Assembly: GCF_000237925.1 (NCBI RefSeq) | Contig: NC_031502.1 | Span: 16,986,909-17,050,908 of the forward strand | Direction: 5' to 3' | Source of the DNA: Schistosoma mansoni | Taxonomy: Eukaryota > Platyhelminthes > Trematoda > Strigeidida > Schistosomatidae | DNA: 64,000 bases | Part shown: positions 25,201 to 40,200 of the stretch, in pieces | How the letters are laid out: every line of letters begins with the position of its first letter | Numbering within the stretch: position 1 is the first letter of the stretch | Translations under genes and position numbers: made by a program | The notes under the pieces: generated by a model | Seen by the model: the letters and a program-made list of their open reading frames with translations, nothing else | The model's database searches: none | Told to the model about the DNA's origin: nothing

Positions 25201-28200
25201 GCTCAGCGGGATTATATTTATTTCAAATCTTTCGAATAAAAGCATGACTAATTTGTTGAATATTCATTTCAATTACCATCAGTTCAAATAAATTTGCAAA
25301 GCCAAATTATGTGCCGCAAATTTATAATTAGTTTATCTGATTCATCAGTACCAACTGCGTGATAAATGATTATCATAATAAAATAATAATAATCCACTTT
25401 ATCTCGAGTTTGTTTAGATTGCTAGCAGTAATGAGTAAATGAAAATAAACATAAAAAATGGATTCTTCTGTGGTCGGTAACTTTGAAATCACCCGATATT
25501 GTTGTTATAAAAACTTCATTATCTTTTTCAAAAGTGCACTAAATCGTAGTATTAAGATAATCTCAAGAGTCTGAGTTAATGTGTTTATGACTCAACTTGA
25601 TTAACAAATATACTATACTCCAAGCATTACTTAGTAACTGTTATAAACTTTCTTATGATTTTGGTTTTCTATTGTGCAATTTAAAATAGTTACCAAACGC
25701 TAATATATTTATTAAGTAGTTTTATTATCAGGTGAGTTAATAGTAATTGAAGGGTGGTTCAAATTAATTTACAGGTTGGCACTTTTTTGACATAATTTTG
25801 AAGTAATTTACATCGCGAACTGATGTCAGCTGTAGAATCGGTAGAGAATCAGGAAGCACTAAATAGTTTACTAGCAGTATATTACTACTCTTTGACGAAA
25901 TGACGCAGCTCTTCATGGAGTCGAACGTGGAACTCAAACATCTCGCAGTCCCCACTATGCTTTTAGATTATTGATGAAAGCATCACTACCCTCATTTTCG
26001 AACTTAATTCATTTTTAAAGGATTTAGTAAAATTATTTTCTTGTTAGTTTCCACGGTCAGTATTTAAAAATCACTGCTTATACAAACTTCCATCTTATAA
26101 CAGATAAAGGAAGTTTATTTTATCAGAAAGAGTAATATTTTCCTTCTCTCAAAAAGTAGGTCTCAATGATAAAAGAACTCCTTAAATTGACCTTATTTCC
26201 GTGACGACAAGCGGTTTATTTTCATTTTTTCATCTACTGTTGTAACTTATGGAAATCAAAAAAGTTATAGTAGTCAGTTCAAGCGCTAAACTTCCAACAA
26301 TAATAAGCTGTTAAACTTAGCGCTTTAAATTAATGAATTCTCTGAGCGTTGGCAACTGCTTAGTTGAAAAAACAATAATATAGAAGAGCGAAATTATTTT
26401 TACAACCACATAATATTCTTGAGTTGAGAGTTTGATCCCAGAAGGTTAATACAGAGTATCAGTGGACGAAACTAATAAAAACCAGAGAAAAGTTTCGATC
26501 TAGTTTATGGTAATCAATTATCACTGTAATATACCCTGGATTATTTAATTAATTGCAAAATAAATCTAACCATAGTTATATACTTTATTCCGTTCTTGTG
26601 AATTCACAATTAATTGTGATACACGTGTATATAAGTATACCCAAACCAATGACACTTAGTGCTAAGAGGAAACGGAAAAATAACCTTGTTTATTCACGAT
26701 TATAGGTTTCCAGAAGTATTTCTCACCACCTTAAAAATAATAATGTACTGTTCAGCATTATTTGAATATATGTTGTATTTGATCATTATGTATTCATAAT
26801 ATAAATGATATACTTGAATGTCACAGCTTGACCTTGAAACTTTTCATAAGAACAGACTGAATATTTTTGTATATATAACATTGTATACATTTAGTAGAGT
26901 GTTTTTCGTTTTGTCCATTTTCTGAACACATTTTCTAAATAGTTGGTTTCCTTTATTCTAATGGTATAATCATCCATAGGCTACTGATTTCTTTAACTGA
27001 ATTCAAGATGTCAATGAAAATTTGCTAACAATCGGTCTAACCCTTTATTAATTACCATATATAAAGTATTGCATGTGATTTTCACTTAGATTTTAGTTAT
27101 CAGGTGACAAGACCATTAATAATGTAATCATTTCAAAGTATGATTTCTAGTATATGTTAGCAGAAGTTTATCCACTTTATAGTGCAACTCAATATATTTA
27201 TTTGCATACACATTAATTCAATCTAAATCAATTCCAAAGATTAATGATCATGAGTTTCCTGGTAAATGTAGTCGAGATTTTTTAATAGAAAACTAAGTCT
27301 ATTCAATCATAAGTTCCACATGGTCAAGTATGCATACACTAACAAGTTAATAAGACCGAAAGAGAGTCGATTTTTTGTTCCATTCTTCTTTCGCTTACTG
27401 TGCAGAGAATAAAAACTCATTTCCAATCACTATTTACAGTAAAGCAATTGAGGTGTTGGAGGTCTTTTATTTAGTATAGAGTTTCTGAGAAATCTTGTGC
27501 CTCCGAAATCTCTGATGACAGATCAACGTAATTTAAATACCTGAAGTTGGTCGAAACAGCAGACCTAACAATAAAATATTTTCACAGGATGACAAATTTC
27601 TCTTCAAAAGCCTTGTCCCGATAATTGGCAAACCATGATCCATTAATCTTTGCAGACAGTTTCTATTCATATCACGTCACTCAGAGACGGATTCCGTTGT
27701 CAAATTTAAATCTTTTACGAATCCATCTTACATACTACTTTAGTGCCTTATTTCCCTAAAAGTGAATCTGTTAAAATATTACAATCTAATGATTCATGAG
27801 ACATAACTGTTGTGCAGCCTTCTGTGATCTGGATGACTTAATTAAAAGACCTTCGACGCTGATATGAACAAAATTATTAGCGCCTTAGTTAAGAAGTTAG
27901 TTTCACATTACTACGCAAACATTAGGTCAGTCCATTTCAGTTATCATATTTCCAACCGGTTGTGATCGTAGGTGTCATTACCCTTATGAGTTTATGAACT
28001 GTTGTTAACTGTTTTTTTCCTTCAACCATATCTCTGATCGATCTTTTTTCTCTGTTGAATTATGTTGGGAAAGTAAATCGAATCAACCACAAAAAGCCCT
28101 ATATTGAACGAAATGGTGGTTTCCTTTCATGTACCTAAATAAGAACAATTACCAGCAGTGAAAAGATATGATATGCAGACAACCACGAACATTAGTTCAA

Positions 28201-31200
28201 TTTGGGAAATGACAGAATTGCTTATCAAGTAGATCCAAAGAATGCCAGGGAACTTATAGGACTGTGGTATTCATATTACTACGGAATCAATAAACACAGA
28301 GATGTAGATTCAGTTTATCAGTTCACAAGTTGACGTTTGATCAAGAACGTGGTCGGATAAAAACTAAAAATAAACATCTAACAGAAATTTATGAACTCAT
28401 AAAGGTAATAACACGTACGATTACAACCAATTAGAAATGCAATAATTAGAACCGACTAACCTAATGCTTGTGTATTAATGAGAAATTCACTTCTTAACAT
28501 AGGTGCTAATGATTTTGTATGCATCAACATCGAAGATCTTTTAATTAAATCGTCTAGGTCAGAGGACGATCTACTAGCAAATGACTTTACCTAACTCCAA
28601 ACCTCTTCCTTTATTTCGATAAAATATTTACACTGCAGTTGAAAGTAATTAATCAACTAGTCATTCGATATGTTTTACTATTTTGAACAGGTATCAGGAA
28701 TCATCTACACAAGAAAATAGTATGCCGCGTTATTAGACAATGGCAGTTGTAAACTACTGCAATATGGCGTGTACGAAAGCTAATGGCAAGATACGAATGC
28801 TTAAAATAAGGATGTTTTTATCCTGAAGTGATTAATGATCTTGATAATCTTCATTTATTGGTTAATTTCGGAGAATTTATCTAAATAATTCAGATTTACT
28901 TAATTGTTTTCTTAGATATCGTTGGACGTGCATGGTAAGAAAGATATTTAGAAAGTAAAACTTGTGGATCAGTCACCCTAATTTGGTTACCAAGGTCCTT
29001 GAATTCAAGCAAAACGACTCAGTATAATATTTTTTACTGGAATGAAGGTGTTCTCGTTCAACAGTAGGCAGCCCTGCTTGAATAAAATCTATTTTGTGTT
29101 TGTGTATAAGCTTATCTTCCTTAATAGATCACTTGAGTGGAAGAAAGAATTTCCAAATTTAATTCGGTCATTAAAGTCATAATCGCAATAACTATTGTCT
29201 GCATAAACATAATGCTTTCGGCATAATCAACATCTGAGTTTATCTTCGAGAAATTTCCCCCAATAATCTACACAAGTTACTCCATGTATATTTCATCTTC
29301 TGAGCTTTAATTTGTGAACGCATTAGAAACATTTTGTTAGCTGACTGAATACAATTTCCGGATATAAACGTTTTTGGGGAATGACATGTTTATTCGATAG
29401 TTTTTTTCAGGGCACATACCTTTCACAATTTACTGTGAATAATAGAATAATGACTGAGTTTAAATGAGTAACTAAACTTATTTTATTCACATAATCAATA
29501 TGACGAAGTGTATCTTTATGATACCATTATAATTACTGTTATATGGATTCACCTGTTAAATAATTCTTGCTAAGACTTAACTTTATCGACTATATACAAG
29601 ATGTTTAATTAAAACATAATCACCATATTGAGAAATGGACTATTCTAAAAAAAGCGTAGTATATCAAAGGAGTTTGTGGAAATATTACCTCACTCAAATA
29701 TTATTTTCACTTTTTCATTATACATTATTGCTTAATCATTCTTTGAGGTAAACAAAGCGTTTGCTTGTTCGCATTTCGTTTAGTTTAAACGAGTATCAGT
29801 TTTATCACCTCTCAATATTTTAGATGAAATGATGATCATCACTTGGTATTTTCGATTTCTAGTTATTCATGATGAATAGGCAATAATAATGATATTGGTA
29901 TAAAATCGGTCTAAGATAACGCGATATATGACCATAGATTTCATGTTAATGAATCATATATCCTAAGTACATTTGAGATTAGTTCTGATCATTCAAGCTA
30001 ACGAAAAACATTGGCAACTGATAAGGGAGAGTTTTTAGTATTTTTCCATTTCCTGAACTGATTTTTTTATAGAAAAACAATGAGAACTTCATAAACTAAC
30101 CGTTCACCTCAGTGTTATACCAATAGAATTAATTTGCATTGAAATTTAGGACGACTTAAACAAACAATGTAAAAATTAATGAGATTTGGTTAGCTCTTTC
30201 TATTCCTTCCGGTTAAAATCAAGACTTTCATTTCAATAATGAGTATGTTGTATTTCAATCCATTGTATGTACTTCACTTTTGAAAATTTTACTAACATGC
30301 CTGAATAATAACAGATGGCTTAAAATTTAATAAGTGAACATTTATTCAGTAATTCTTGAATTCTTCTATACTCATCTGACTAATATTAACCTGAAACAAG
30401 AACTCTATTAAAATAGGTTGGTTGATTTTGGTAAATAAATATTATGGTTTCATGAAAAAGACATTCCTTACGATACAAAACGTGTTTCTACTATATTTCG
30501 ATTCAAAGGGGAATTCAGTTTCAAAAGTTTGCTAATCTGTACACTATAAATAATCTTATTTATTCTTAATGACCATTATTTACATAACACTCTGGTTTAA
30601 ATTTACTAATTAAATACATGAACACTATAATCTTAGAAAATTGTGTATAAACTCAATTGAATCGATATACAAATAATGATTATTGGGATAGGAAATCAAT
30701 AATAATTTATCGATTTATATAGCTAAAAAGTAATCACTGATTAGTGAGCACCAAATCTTTCATGTGGATATATTCCTTATGGTTGATTGTTAATTTGTAA
30801 CTCATTGCTTTAAATAAAAAGCTGATTTTTTAAGTGTATAAATTGAAGATTACCGCTTGTGTATGTGGTTTTTTAATCCCTATGATAGGTATTCTCTTCC
30901 ATTCCTAGCTTTTTCATCATATTTACCTTCAATACTAGTCAGTCAGTTATACTCAACACAGAACTTAGTACATATTTGAATCGATTCAAGTTGAGATAGG
31001 ATTGTCATGGTTAGCCCAGAGTAGTCAAATTGCTAACAGTACCAGTGGTAGTAAAATGGGATAGACGTAAATGACATGATTTGAGAAGAAAAAATAACTT
31101 CATGGAATCATAGGGAAAGTATGGGGAAATTTTCAAATTCAGGACCCAATGGAAGACTAGGAATGAATCCACTTGAACCCTTTCTAAAGATTTTAATTTA

Positions 31201-34200
31201 TGACGCCTAAATCTTCAATCACTGGTTACGATGAACATGCTGTCCCTAACCAGGGAGTTTGAACCTACCTATGAAGCTCAGTACAAAACCCAGTGTCATC
31301 ATAAACTGATGCCACATCTTGGTTTTCCATCGTCTGATAGGTATCACGTTCATCTGTGTCCATTTCTGGATCGATTTTGGCGGTTGCTCAAGTCACGCGA
31401 TATCTCTTTTTACGTTTCAAGTCGATGGTTGCCAGAAACAAATGGTTATATATATATAGTTGCTACAATCGGTATCCACTATCTGTTTGTTAAGCTGGGA
31501 CACTGTAAGTCCCATCCAATTGTCTTTCTCTTCGGTCTAAACTACCAACTTGAGTGTTAAAGATATCTGCTAATATTACCATACCTAAGAGCCTAGCTTT
31601 CTGCATTATCACTGATATAAATTTACACTTAACCCCTAGTGGAATCTCATCTTGAACTAAAAACAATAACTCATTAAAGTGATTGTGAAATTTAATTATT
31701 ACCAAAATACCTAACACCTCTGACTAATCACCAACGTTTTATTCTCTGAAGCGATGTTCTTAAAAGATTGTCTGATTTGCTTGTGTTACTTATGTAAATA
31801 AAGTAATGTAGACATGAATCTGAAATATCGACCGTTAACTGATTTTGCTCGCAAAAACGCAATGAATCACAAAAATCAAATGACGATCCTGAAGTTCCTG
31901 ATCGTTTCCTAGAATATTGAAAGACAATTTACTGTTGTGCCAAACTACTTGAATGAGCCTGGACGAATACAAGTACGTGTTTGTATAATTTATCATTGTT
32001 GTTAAATAACTAAGACATAACGAGGTTACTGCTGTCTCCAACCAGATAACATTAGCTATAGCTATTTTTCGTAGATTTTAGCTTAACCATCCTACTTAGA
32101 TTTGCAATAAGTAGCCTTGTTTTACCATCCCCTTTTAACGCCACTAATTTCTTAACATTTTATCACTTTCTACTATTTCCATCTACCTTCACTGTTTGAG
32201 ATAAATGACTAATTTGAACACAAAAAGGACTTGGTTGCATATGAAATCCAGTATAAAACAAAAATTTTTAACCAAACAAAACAATGGTATTTATATGAAA
32301 TTTACAAAGATTTTCTGTAACTTCTTTTCTTTTTTCATTCTTTCCTGTAGTTAATTCTTCTTTGTTTCGTTTGTTTACTTTCTCTTATTTCATTATTCAA
32401 CTCAGCATCTTAATTTCTCGTAAAACAAACATCAAGTTGTACAAGGCTAATCATAGTACATTTAACAATACTCATTAAGTTTACACTTAATGAGTGGTGT
32501 ACTCAATAGTAACATTTTAAATGATAGAGTGTTTCGATATAAGATTACGACACCATTCACTAGTTTGAGGTAGATTTACACGCACTTTGTATTCTTTTGT
32601 AAAGACCATTTTTATTGTTTAAAGAACACAGATCAATGTCATATCAATCACGTCATTGCTTACATTATTATCTTTATTACTATTAATAGTACTGCTGGTT
32701 AAATTAATTAATCGATCCCTGTAATGCGTATCACACACATTGGGTGTTAATTTTCACTTAATGAATGAAAATAGATTAGATTCATCTGAAAAAGCTGAAT
32801 CAGTCACATTACCAAAATCATTGTTGTGTGCGGTAGACATTGATTGTTAAACAGATTAAGTTTGAGATTTTAATAAATTCAGACCACACATACCTACATA
32901 CACCGATAAATATTTACTTATTGTTAGTTTCATATATTATCTATCTGTGCTACAATGGTCTTTTGTAGTTCTCTCAGTGTTCTTTACATGGCGAAGAAAA
33001 TGGATCAAGTACAATGAGCTCTGTCTCTAGTCTTCGCCCTGACGCCTGATAAACATCATAATTATTTCTCAATAACAATTAACTTTTAGTCTTTAAAAAA
33101 AACCTATCATAAATGAATAAGTTCGACGAATATATGCACATGAATAAATATCCAAAAAAGAAAACATTTACCTAAAACAAACTTATTAATTGATAACCGT
33201 GTACTCGCTAATCACTATCTACTAGATGGATTCCTTGATGTGCTTCTGGGAACCATTGGAGTCAACTCCGAAGCACTTACCTTTCAAATAATATTTTATA
33301 AGGATTGGGCTATATGAGAAGTGACTGAAGTTGAACAATTTATTTATTTCAATTCGATACAGGGGCTTTAAAGCACCATGTTATTCTCGATAATTCCGAA
33401 TTCGTGTTTTGATTTTCTGTGAGTTGGTGTGTGTATATTACCACATAATCTCAAATTCAGCCTGATTTTCGGTGGTTATTCACCAAACTTTACTTCATAA
33501 TCAGAATTGTTTTTAAAATGTGCAGTGAAATATCATTTTGCTCTTTATTTTTAATTTAATATTGTTTAAATTATATAAATATTATGTATGCACTAGAAAA
33601 AGAAGCGAAAGTACTTTTTCGTGATTTTCACTATATGACGGTGAGTTTGAACTTAAGCGTAATTGAGTGTGGTATTCAAAAGATTCATGCAAAAAAATAG
33701 CGTTCATTTCATCTACATGAATATTTACTAAAATAAAAACAATTTTGAAAGCGTCAGAACACATTGAAAGTGTCTTCCAAAACATGCATATCGGAGAAGT
33801 GTGGAAAAAAAATTTCCGAATATTACAGATTCACAAGAGATGAAAAAATCCTGTACTCGCTCATCTTGAATTCAAAAGAGATGGGATTGAAGACATAAAC
33901 GACAAAAGAATTGAAGCAGTACTTTAAGAAAATTCCATACGTACCCCAAGCAGTTTAGGTAAATGTTACCAAATTTTTTTTGGATCAATCAGAAATAGAT
34001 CTTTACTCTTCTGAAGTCATCTTTAATTGTATCTATAAATTTACTTGTATTTTTGGTGGCAGTTGTTCATTTGGAACTGAGAATATGCTCGAAGGGAAGT
34101 ACACTATTTGCATGTGAAATTATTGACCCTAATGGACAGTGGGCTTAAGGTGGATAGCACAAAGCTGTTCAAAATTATTAACTATCAACGGACTCCGCTT

Positions 34201-37200
34201 TACTCCACAGTACAGGGGTAAATTTAATTAAACACTTGACCTTTGTAAACCGAAAGAAAGTTCAGCAACTCCCTTACTTCCATAGTTAAACAATTATAGT
34301 GACTTAACTTGCCTATTATGTAGCTGTTTTAATTGATAATTTTGAGCGACCCACTGACATTCGTTCGTGGTGTTGACTTTGCATCAACTAATTAATTTGA
34401 TTGAATAACCACCCTTTTATATTTTGCCGTTCATTTAGTGTATATGAGATCACTCCCTTCATAATTTGACTTCATTTTCAACATATAAATACTCATCAAT
34501 CTTAATATCATATTTTTTGTCTTCTCTCAGTTCTTATGATTTTCTGTCCCGTTTCGAACACCAACCTCAAATTCATCGACTAAGGTATGTAAAACTGTGT
34601 TTCATAATAATATTAACCATTGTAACTTCAGGATGTTTGTAGCTGACGAGAGGCCTTGAAATTGAGTGAATTCATTTTATTCACATTTTTCTATTACTGC
34701 TTTGTTCACAGCTCTTTTAATTTTTGCATTCAATGCAAATTAGTAATCGAAATATAAGTTTAAACAGTTATTCCTAGACGACAGCCGGTAATGTTAACTA
34801 ATAAAAATTCAAAGATCTCCATAATATCTCTATTGTAGTTAACAAAGATTCATTTAAATATGAACATAAAATGCACCAGGGAGTTATAAAATAGAGTTTC
34901 ACTGAAATAAAGAGGAAATGAATGTATGTTCTTTTACTTTGACGTCCATCAATGGTAGCCATTCATGATGGTTATCCATGTCTAGTTAAACACTTTAAAT
35001 CAGTCTGACTAACAAATTGTCCGATGTGTTAGTGAATTGACTAGAAATAAACTATTGAATCGAATAGAATTAGGCTATCTTAAAAGGTTCATGTTTATCG
35101 TGTAACATGGTACAGTTTTATACTACAACATCAGAATTATAAATGTATAGTATTAAGAATTCTTGAGCTAAATTACGATGATAGCACAGTACTATGAGAT
35201 TCAATGTGAGTGTTCAACTGGCGAAACTGTAGGAATACCGTTAATCCTAATGAGTTCCGAAATACCTTCGGACTATGAAATATTTATTAGAATGGATTAA
35301 CAAAATTAATCATCATTTTGAAACTCAAGTTAAAATGCCCACTTGAACAACAGAAGATCATTTGTAACAAATACATCATAAGTGAATATCAATGATGTAT
35401 TCCTTAGATGAATGGTAGGATCTTGTTTACCGGTATAAGGATTTCCATACTGTTCCTTTAAGAAATCTGGTAAATTTATATCCATATACTGGAAAAAATC
35501 TCAACCCTATTCAAAAAACTCATTAATGACTCGGACACAACACGGTATGTTCTAGATATGCTGTTTGTACATTCCTTTATATTCAAATATAATTGACAAA
35601 TGTATGGTTACTGTTCTTCGTGATATAAGCTACAAAACATACACAAAATATCACTGTAACCGAACTCTGAAAATCATGAAAGAATATCTACTTTGAGTAA
35701 CAACTGAATTATACCGTTCGCTATAAAAGACATTAACATTTTTGTAAGTGATTGTGACTCCATAAAGAATAATAGATTGCATTTTTGACTGTGGTTAAAT
35801 TTTGTTTCGCAAGAATTAAATGAGATTCATTGAAGAGCTATATTTGAACCTAAAATTTGGTACCAGACACCAGTAAATTCCATCTCCACATCTCAGTAGA
35901 TAATCAGTTATCCTTTTAATTTAGTAAACATAAGGTATATATTGCACATGTTATTGCTTTAAGTTGTTCAATTACAATAAGGAATAAATTTTCTTAACAA
36001 AACTTGTTCTGTTTCGCTTAATGTAAGCCAGTCAGCCGATCCCACATAGAACAAATATTATTGTCAAAAATAATTACGGCAAATGAAATAAACAATCATA
36101 ATAATTTTATCTACACTTCATTACTATTAAAAAGTGTGTTACGATTCATAACGCAAAATTGGTTTTGGCATAATTGCATTAACTAGCTCCGTAAAGACGA
36201 TCTGGTAGAAAAAGATGACATTTAAGCTGACTCTAATATTCAGTCAAATAAAAATAACAAACCAGTGGTAAACTGCTGTAGAATTTTAATCATTCTGTGC
36301 AAATATCACAATTAAGTTGTTGTAGTTAAATACATATCGATAGACAATAAAACAGAATATATGCTTCATGGTGGTGTGGTTAACTAAAAATTATAGTTCC
36401 AAAGTATGGTCTAACTTTCAATGTTAAATATAGGTTACTATAGTATTCCATAATAGGGTGAAAAACACTATTCAGTGTCTTACAGTTTTCAAGAGTTTTC
36501 TGGATGATTTTAGTCACTTGTTAAAATTATCTTTGGAATAACGGATATTACATAAGCGACTCTAATGGCTCATTGTTTTAATTCATAATCCTTTCAATGT
36601 GAACTGTGTATAACCTATATCTCCTGTGACTAGATGGCTCCGGTAATAATCCTAATAACTAACCGCTTCTTTGGATTTGTATACTTTCTTATTTCCTGTT
36701 TTACCTGATGAGAGTTTTCTAGCTGTGTGATTCAAAAATTAAGGAAATTAAATTTATGGAACAAGCCTTATTTAATGATCGGCTATTTAAAATTTTTTTA
36801 TTCGGTAAATGTCAGACTGTTTGACCCATCTAAGTTATAACTGGAGTCATATATTATGAATATTTGTCATTATCTCTGGTTTGGAAGAGCGTTGTTAAAT
36901 TTTTATACTTTAACCGCCAACCACCAACACTTAAGTTAGTTAATCTTCATCTTAACTAGTTTTAATTGAAATGAGAAAAACTGGTTGGTTACCTGATAAT
37001 ATGAACTGCTTGCAGTCGTATGTATTTTATTCATACAGTGAATTTGAGATTTACCGTAGTCTGTATTTTGTATTAAAAACAAATAACTGGCTTACTCGAG
37101 ACTTGACCTATCTCACTTGCTGACACCTTTCAATTGGACGTTATAAAATCCATCTCAAAACTATTCACTGGTGGGTACACTATTATTTATTGAGACTGTT

Positions 37201-40200
37201 ACAAATTTTGGTTTTCTGACCAGATTTTTTAAAACATTCCGTCCGAAGTGTATTCATGTTCAAAAAACATTAAGTATTTAATTTCGAACTACAAAAATAA
37301 TCTTTGTTAATTATTTGGCTGAAAAGACAAAAACTTTATCTTTTATCTCTTACTTCATAAATTCTAAAGAACATATAATGTTAGGCCTATACTTTATTCA
37401 AACCACATATCTAAGGTAACTAGACCGTAGAAAAAGCATTAATAAGTGTTACGGTAAAAGGTATAAAGGTGTCAGTTTATTCTATATTAAATTAAAATCT
37501 ATAAGAACTCTCGTCTAAATTAGAGCGAATAGTTTCACAGTATTTGAGCGCCGGGTTGATGTAAGACATTAAATAGGAATTATCCTTGACCAGATTGCCA
37601 GGCGAAACGTTGGATTTACTACAAATTCATTCGCTGAGATTTTACAAATATATTATTCCTATTTAATTAAATTAAGATCGTTCACAAATCAGTGAACCTC
37701 TTTAATCATAGAATCGAACACATTTATTAACCACAGTAAGTGAAAAACATGATTCAATTAATTTGATGCTGAAGTGCATGGATCAATCATTTAAGACTCC
37801 TGTGGATTTATATATATTGTTGATCAGAGCCCTGCTGTGGTTTAGGCTTTTTCTGTTTTGTTTAATTACCAATAACAATAATGATAATATACGTTTCAAG
37901 GTTTATTTATTTCCAAAAATATTAATATCTACGTTTACGTCCAATATTATATTGATTATCCAATACATAGGTGCTTAAAATTCCTATTTAATTCTATTTG
38001 CTTCATAAAACGAGAATTCTTTCTTTTTCCCATACTACGTACTATTGTGTTGCTTCATATTCTATTGACTGAGACCATAGATGCTTTATGGAATACTACG
38101 TGTGTTAGTATGCTTAAGCTATATCAATTAAAAAACTCATATTAACTTACAATGTAGCAAATCACTTAGTTTTGTATGTCATGCTGTTTCGTAGTTTGTT
38201 TTCTATCTCATAAGTAGTGTCATAAATATTGAGCAATATCATTTGTCAATATTTTTTGTCAAGTGACTAGAATACTATTGAAAATAAAAAGAATACAAAG
38301 ATAATGATGGATGGGGCACTTATTATAAATACTGAGTGCACAATAAGTTAGTTGTGCAAACTTTGAAAGCCTAGGAAAGTGTAGAACGTGTTAATTAAAC
38401 GAAATAAGGTCTGAAAATCAGTTCTCATCCCAAAATGATGTTTCCCGAAGAATGACTAAAACCAATCATCGGCAAAGAATTGTTTCTCAATAATTTGGAA
38501 CTTCTTAGTGGCATACACTCACTACAACTATAACGTCACTTTAGATATAGATCTTCAAGTTCACCCAGTTTGTGATACAGCGTGACTTCAGTTATACGTA
38601 ACCACCTCATTCCTGAGCTAATTGAATTGTATCTATCATTGTTTCTCAGGCTGATTACTCCCTTAAAGTTTGCCGAAATTCTTTATAAACCAGCCGCCTG
38701 AAAAAATTTAATTGATTTTTATTCTTAAAGCAATTGAAATATAAACAGTAAAAGTGATTTACTGAAGAAACTGTTGTCTGTTAGACAATACCATGAAAAT
38801 GACACACTGAATTTGAGAAAGGAAAAATTGCATACAAATTTGTTGGCACAAACTGTTAATTAGTGTTGATTATTTCCTAGTCGTGAGTAGTTTTCCAATA
38901 CGTCCTAACAATAATATAATAATAGTAATGGGAAGAAACAATTATTTCTAGTTGATGAAATATACTCACTTATAATGCCAGTTCACATTCTTCAATCCAT
39001 TAAGTAGTTCATAAAATTTGATGTAGATTTAGTGAGTAAAATACATGCTACCAAACTTCAGTAACTTATATTCTAAGCTAAATCTTTAACAACGATTAAT
39101 TTAATCAACCGGTTATTTTAATATCTCCTATTACTCCTTAATTGACGTATTATTGTGACTTTTTTTAAAAAAAACAACATTTTAGGTGCATTCACCATTA
39201 CGAAGTTTGTATACAATGATCACCTCTGATAAATTTATTTATTTTCCACAAAGTATCTAGGAGATAAGAATACATTCTTTTCAATAATCTATCACCTATT
39301 TATGAAAAGTACAACTATAAGTAAAATGTCCTTTCCTAAGTGTGAATACAAGGTAAACAGATGATGCTTTCTAAACTATGGGAGATACGTCAAGAAAAGT
39401 TGCAATAAGTATTATGCATACCAGAGGACACAACGACAAACGAAAAATTCAAGCATCATATGCAAGGTAAATTTCAGCGGTGGCTCAAAAGACTGCATAG
39501 AACAAAATGGCTGTTCTCACCATCTATGTCTACATTAATGCTGGTTGCCTATTAAACGCCCCAATATATCTTTGCTAAGATAAGTGCATATGGACAGCTT
39601 CAGATATGAGTTCAATCGGGAAAACGTCGAAATACTGGAGGTAGAAAAGACAAGGAAAACCGGGGGATTCTTGGAAGACTGGCACTCTACTCAATCATCG
39701 ACCAATTAGATATATCTGGATCGATTCAATAGAATAAAGATCAACAATTTCAATCTCGGAGGTCATGTTAAGAGAGAAAATAACCAAAATAAACATTCAA
39801 ACAACGGCCATACAATTGTGAACAGTAACCAATCGAATGGCAGGTCAAAAGAACAGGTGGTTAGTCAGTAGTTAAGAGATTCTATTACTTCACTTTTCTT
39901 TCAAATATATGCGGATGATGTTACCCAGAAAGACAATGAAAGTTTCACAGTTAAACCTTGCAACTTAGGCAACACAACGCCAGCCAATTAAAAATCCTCC
40001 AAAAGTACAATGTACAGTTCCTTATTTTTCCCACTATCCACGTTTTAAGCAAAGTAGTTTTGCTGATTAAATATCCTGTCAAACCTTATAAATTACATCA
40101 ATTTATATCAAAATTCCTTAATTCAATTTTATAGTCCATTGTTCATGATCGAAAGTTATTGTCTAAGCATTGGTAACAAATTTATTGACCATAAGCTGAA

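Noticed and set aside
25764-25955. 63-codon minus-strand open frame
   Set aside because: The DNA looks repeat-derived, but I could not match it to another copy in the window, so neither a gene nor a named repeat is claimed.
31231-31560. 109-codon plus-strand open frame
   Set aside because: It is antisense to the decayed RTE endonuclease fragment and has no domain of its own.
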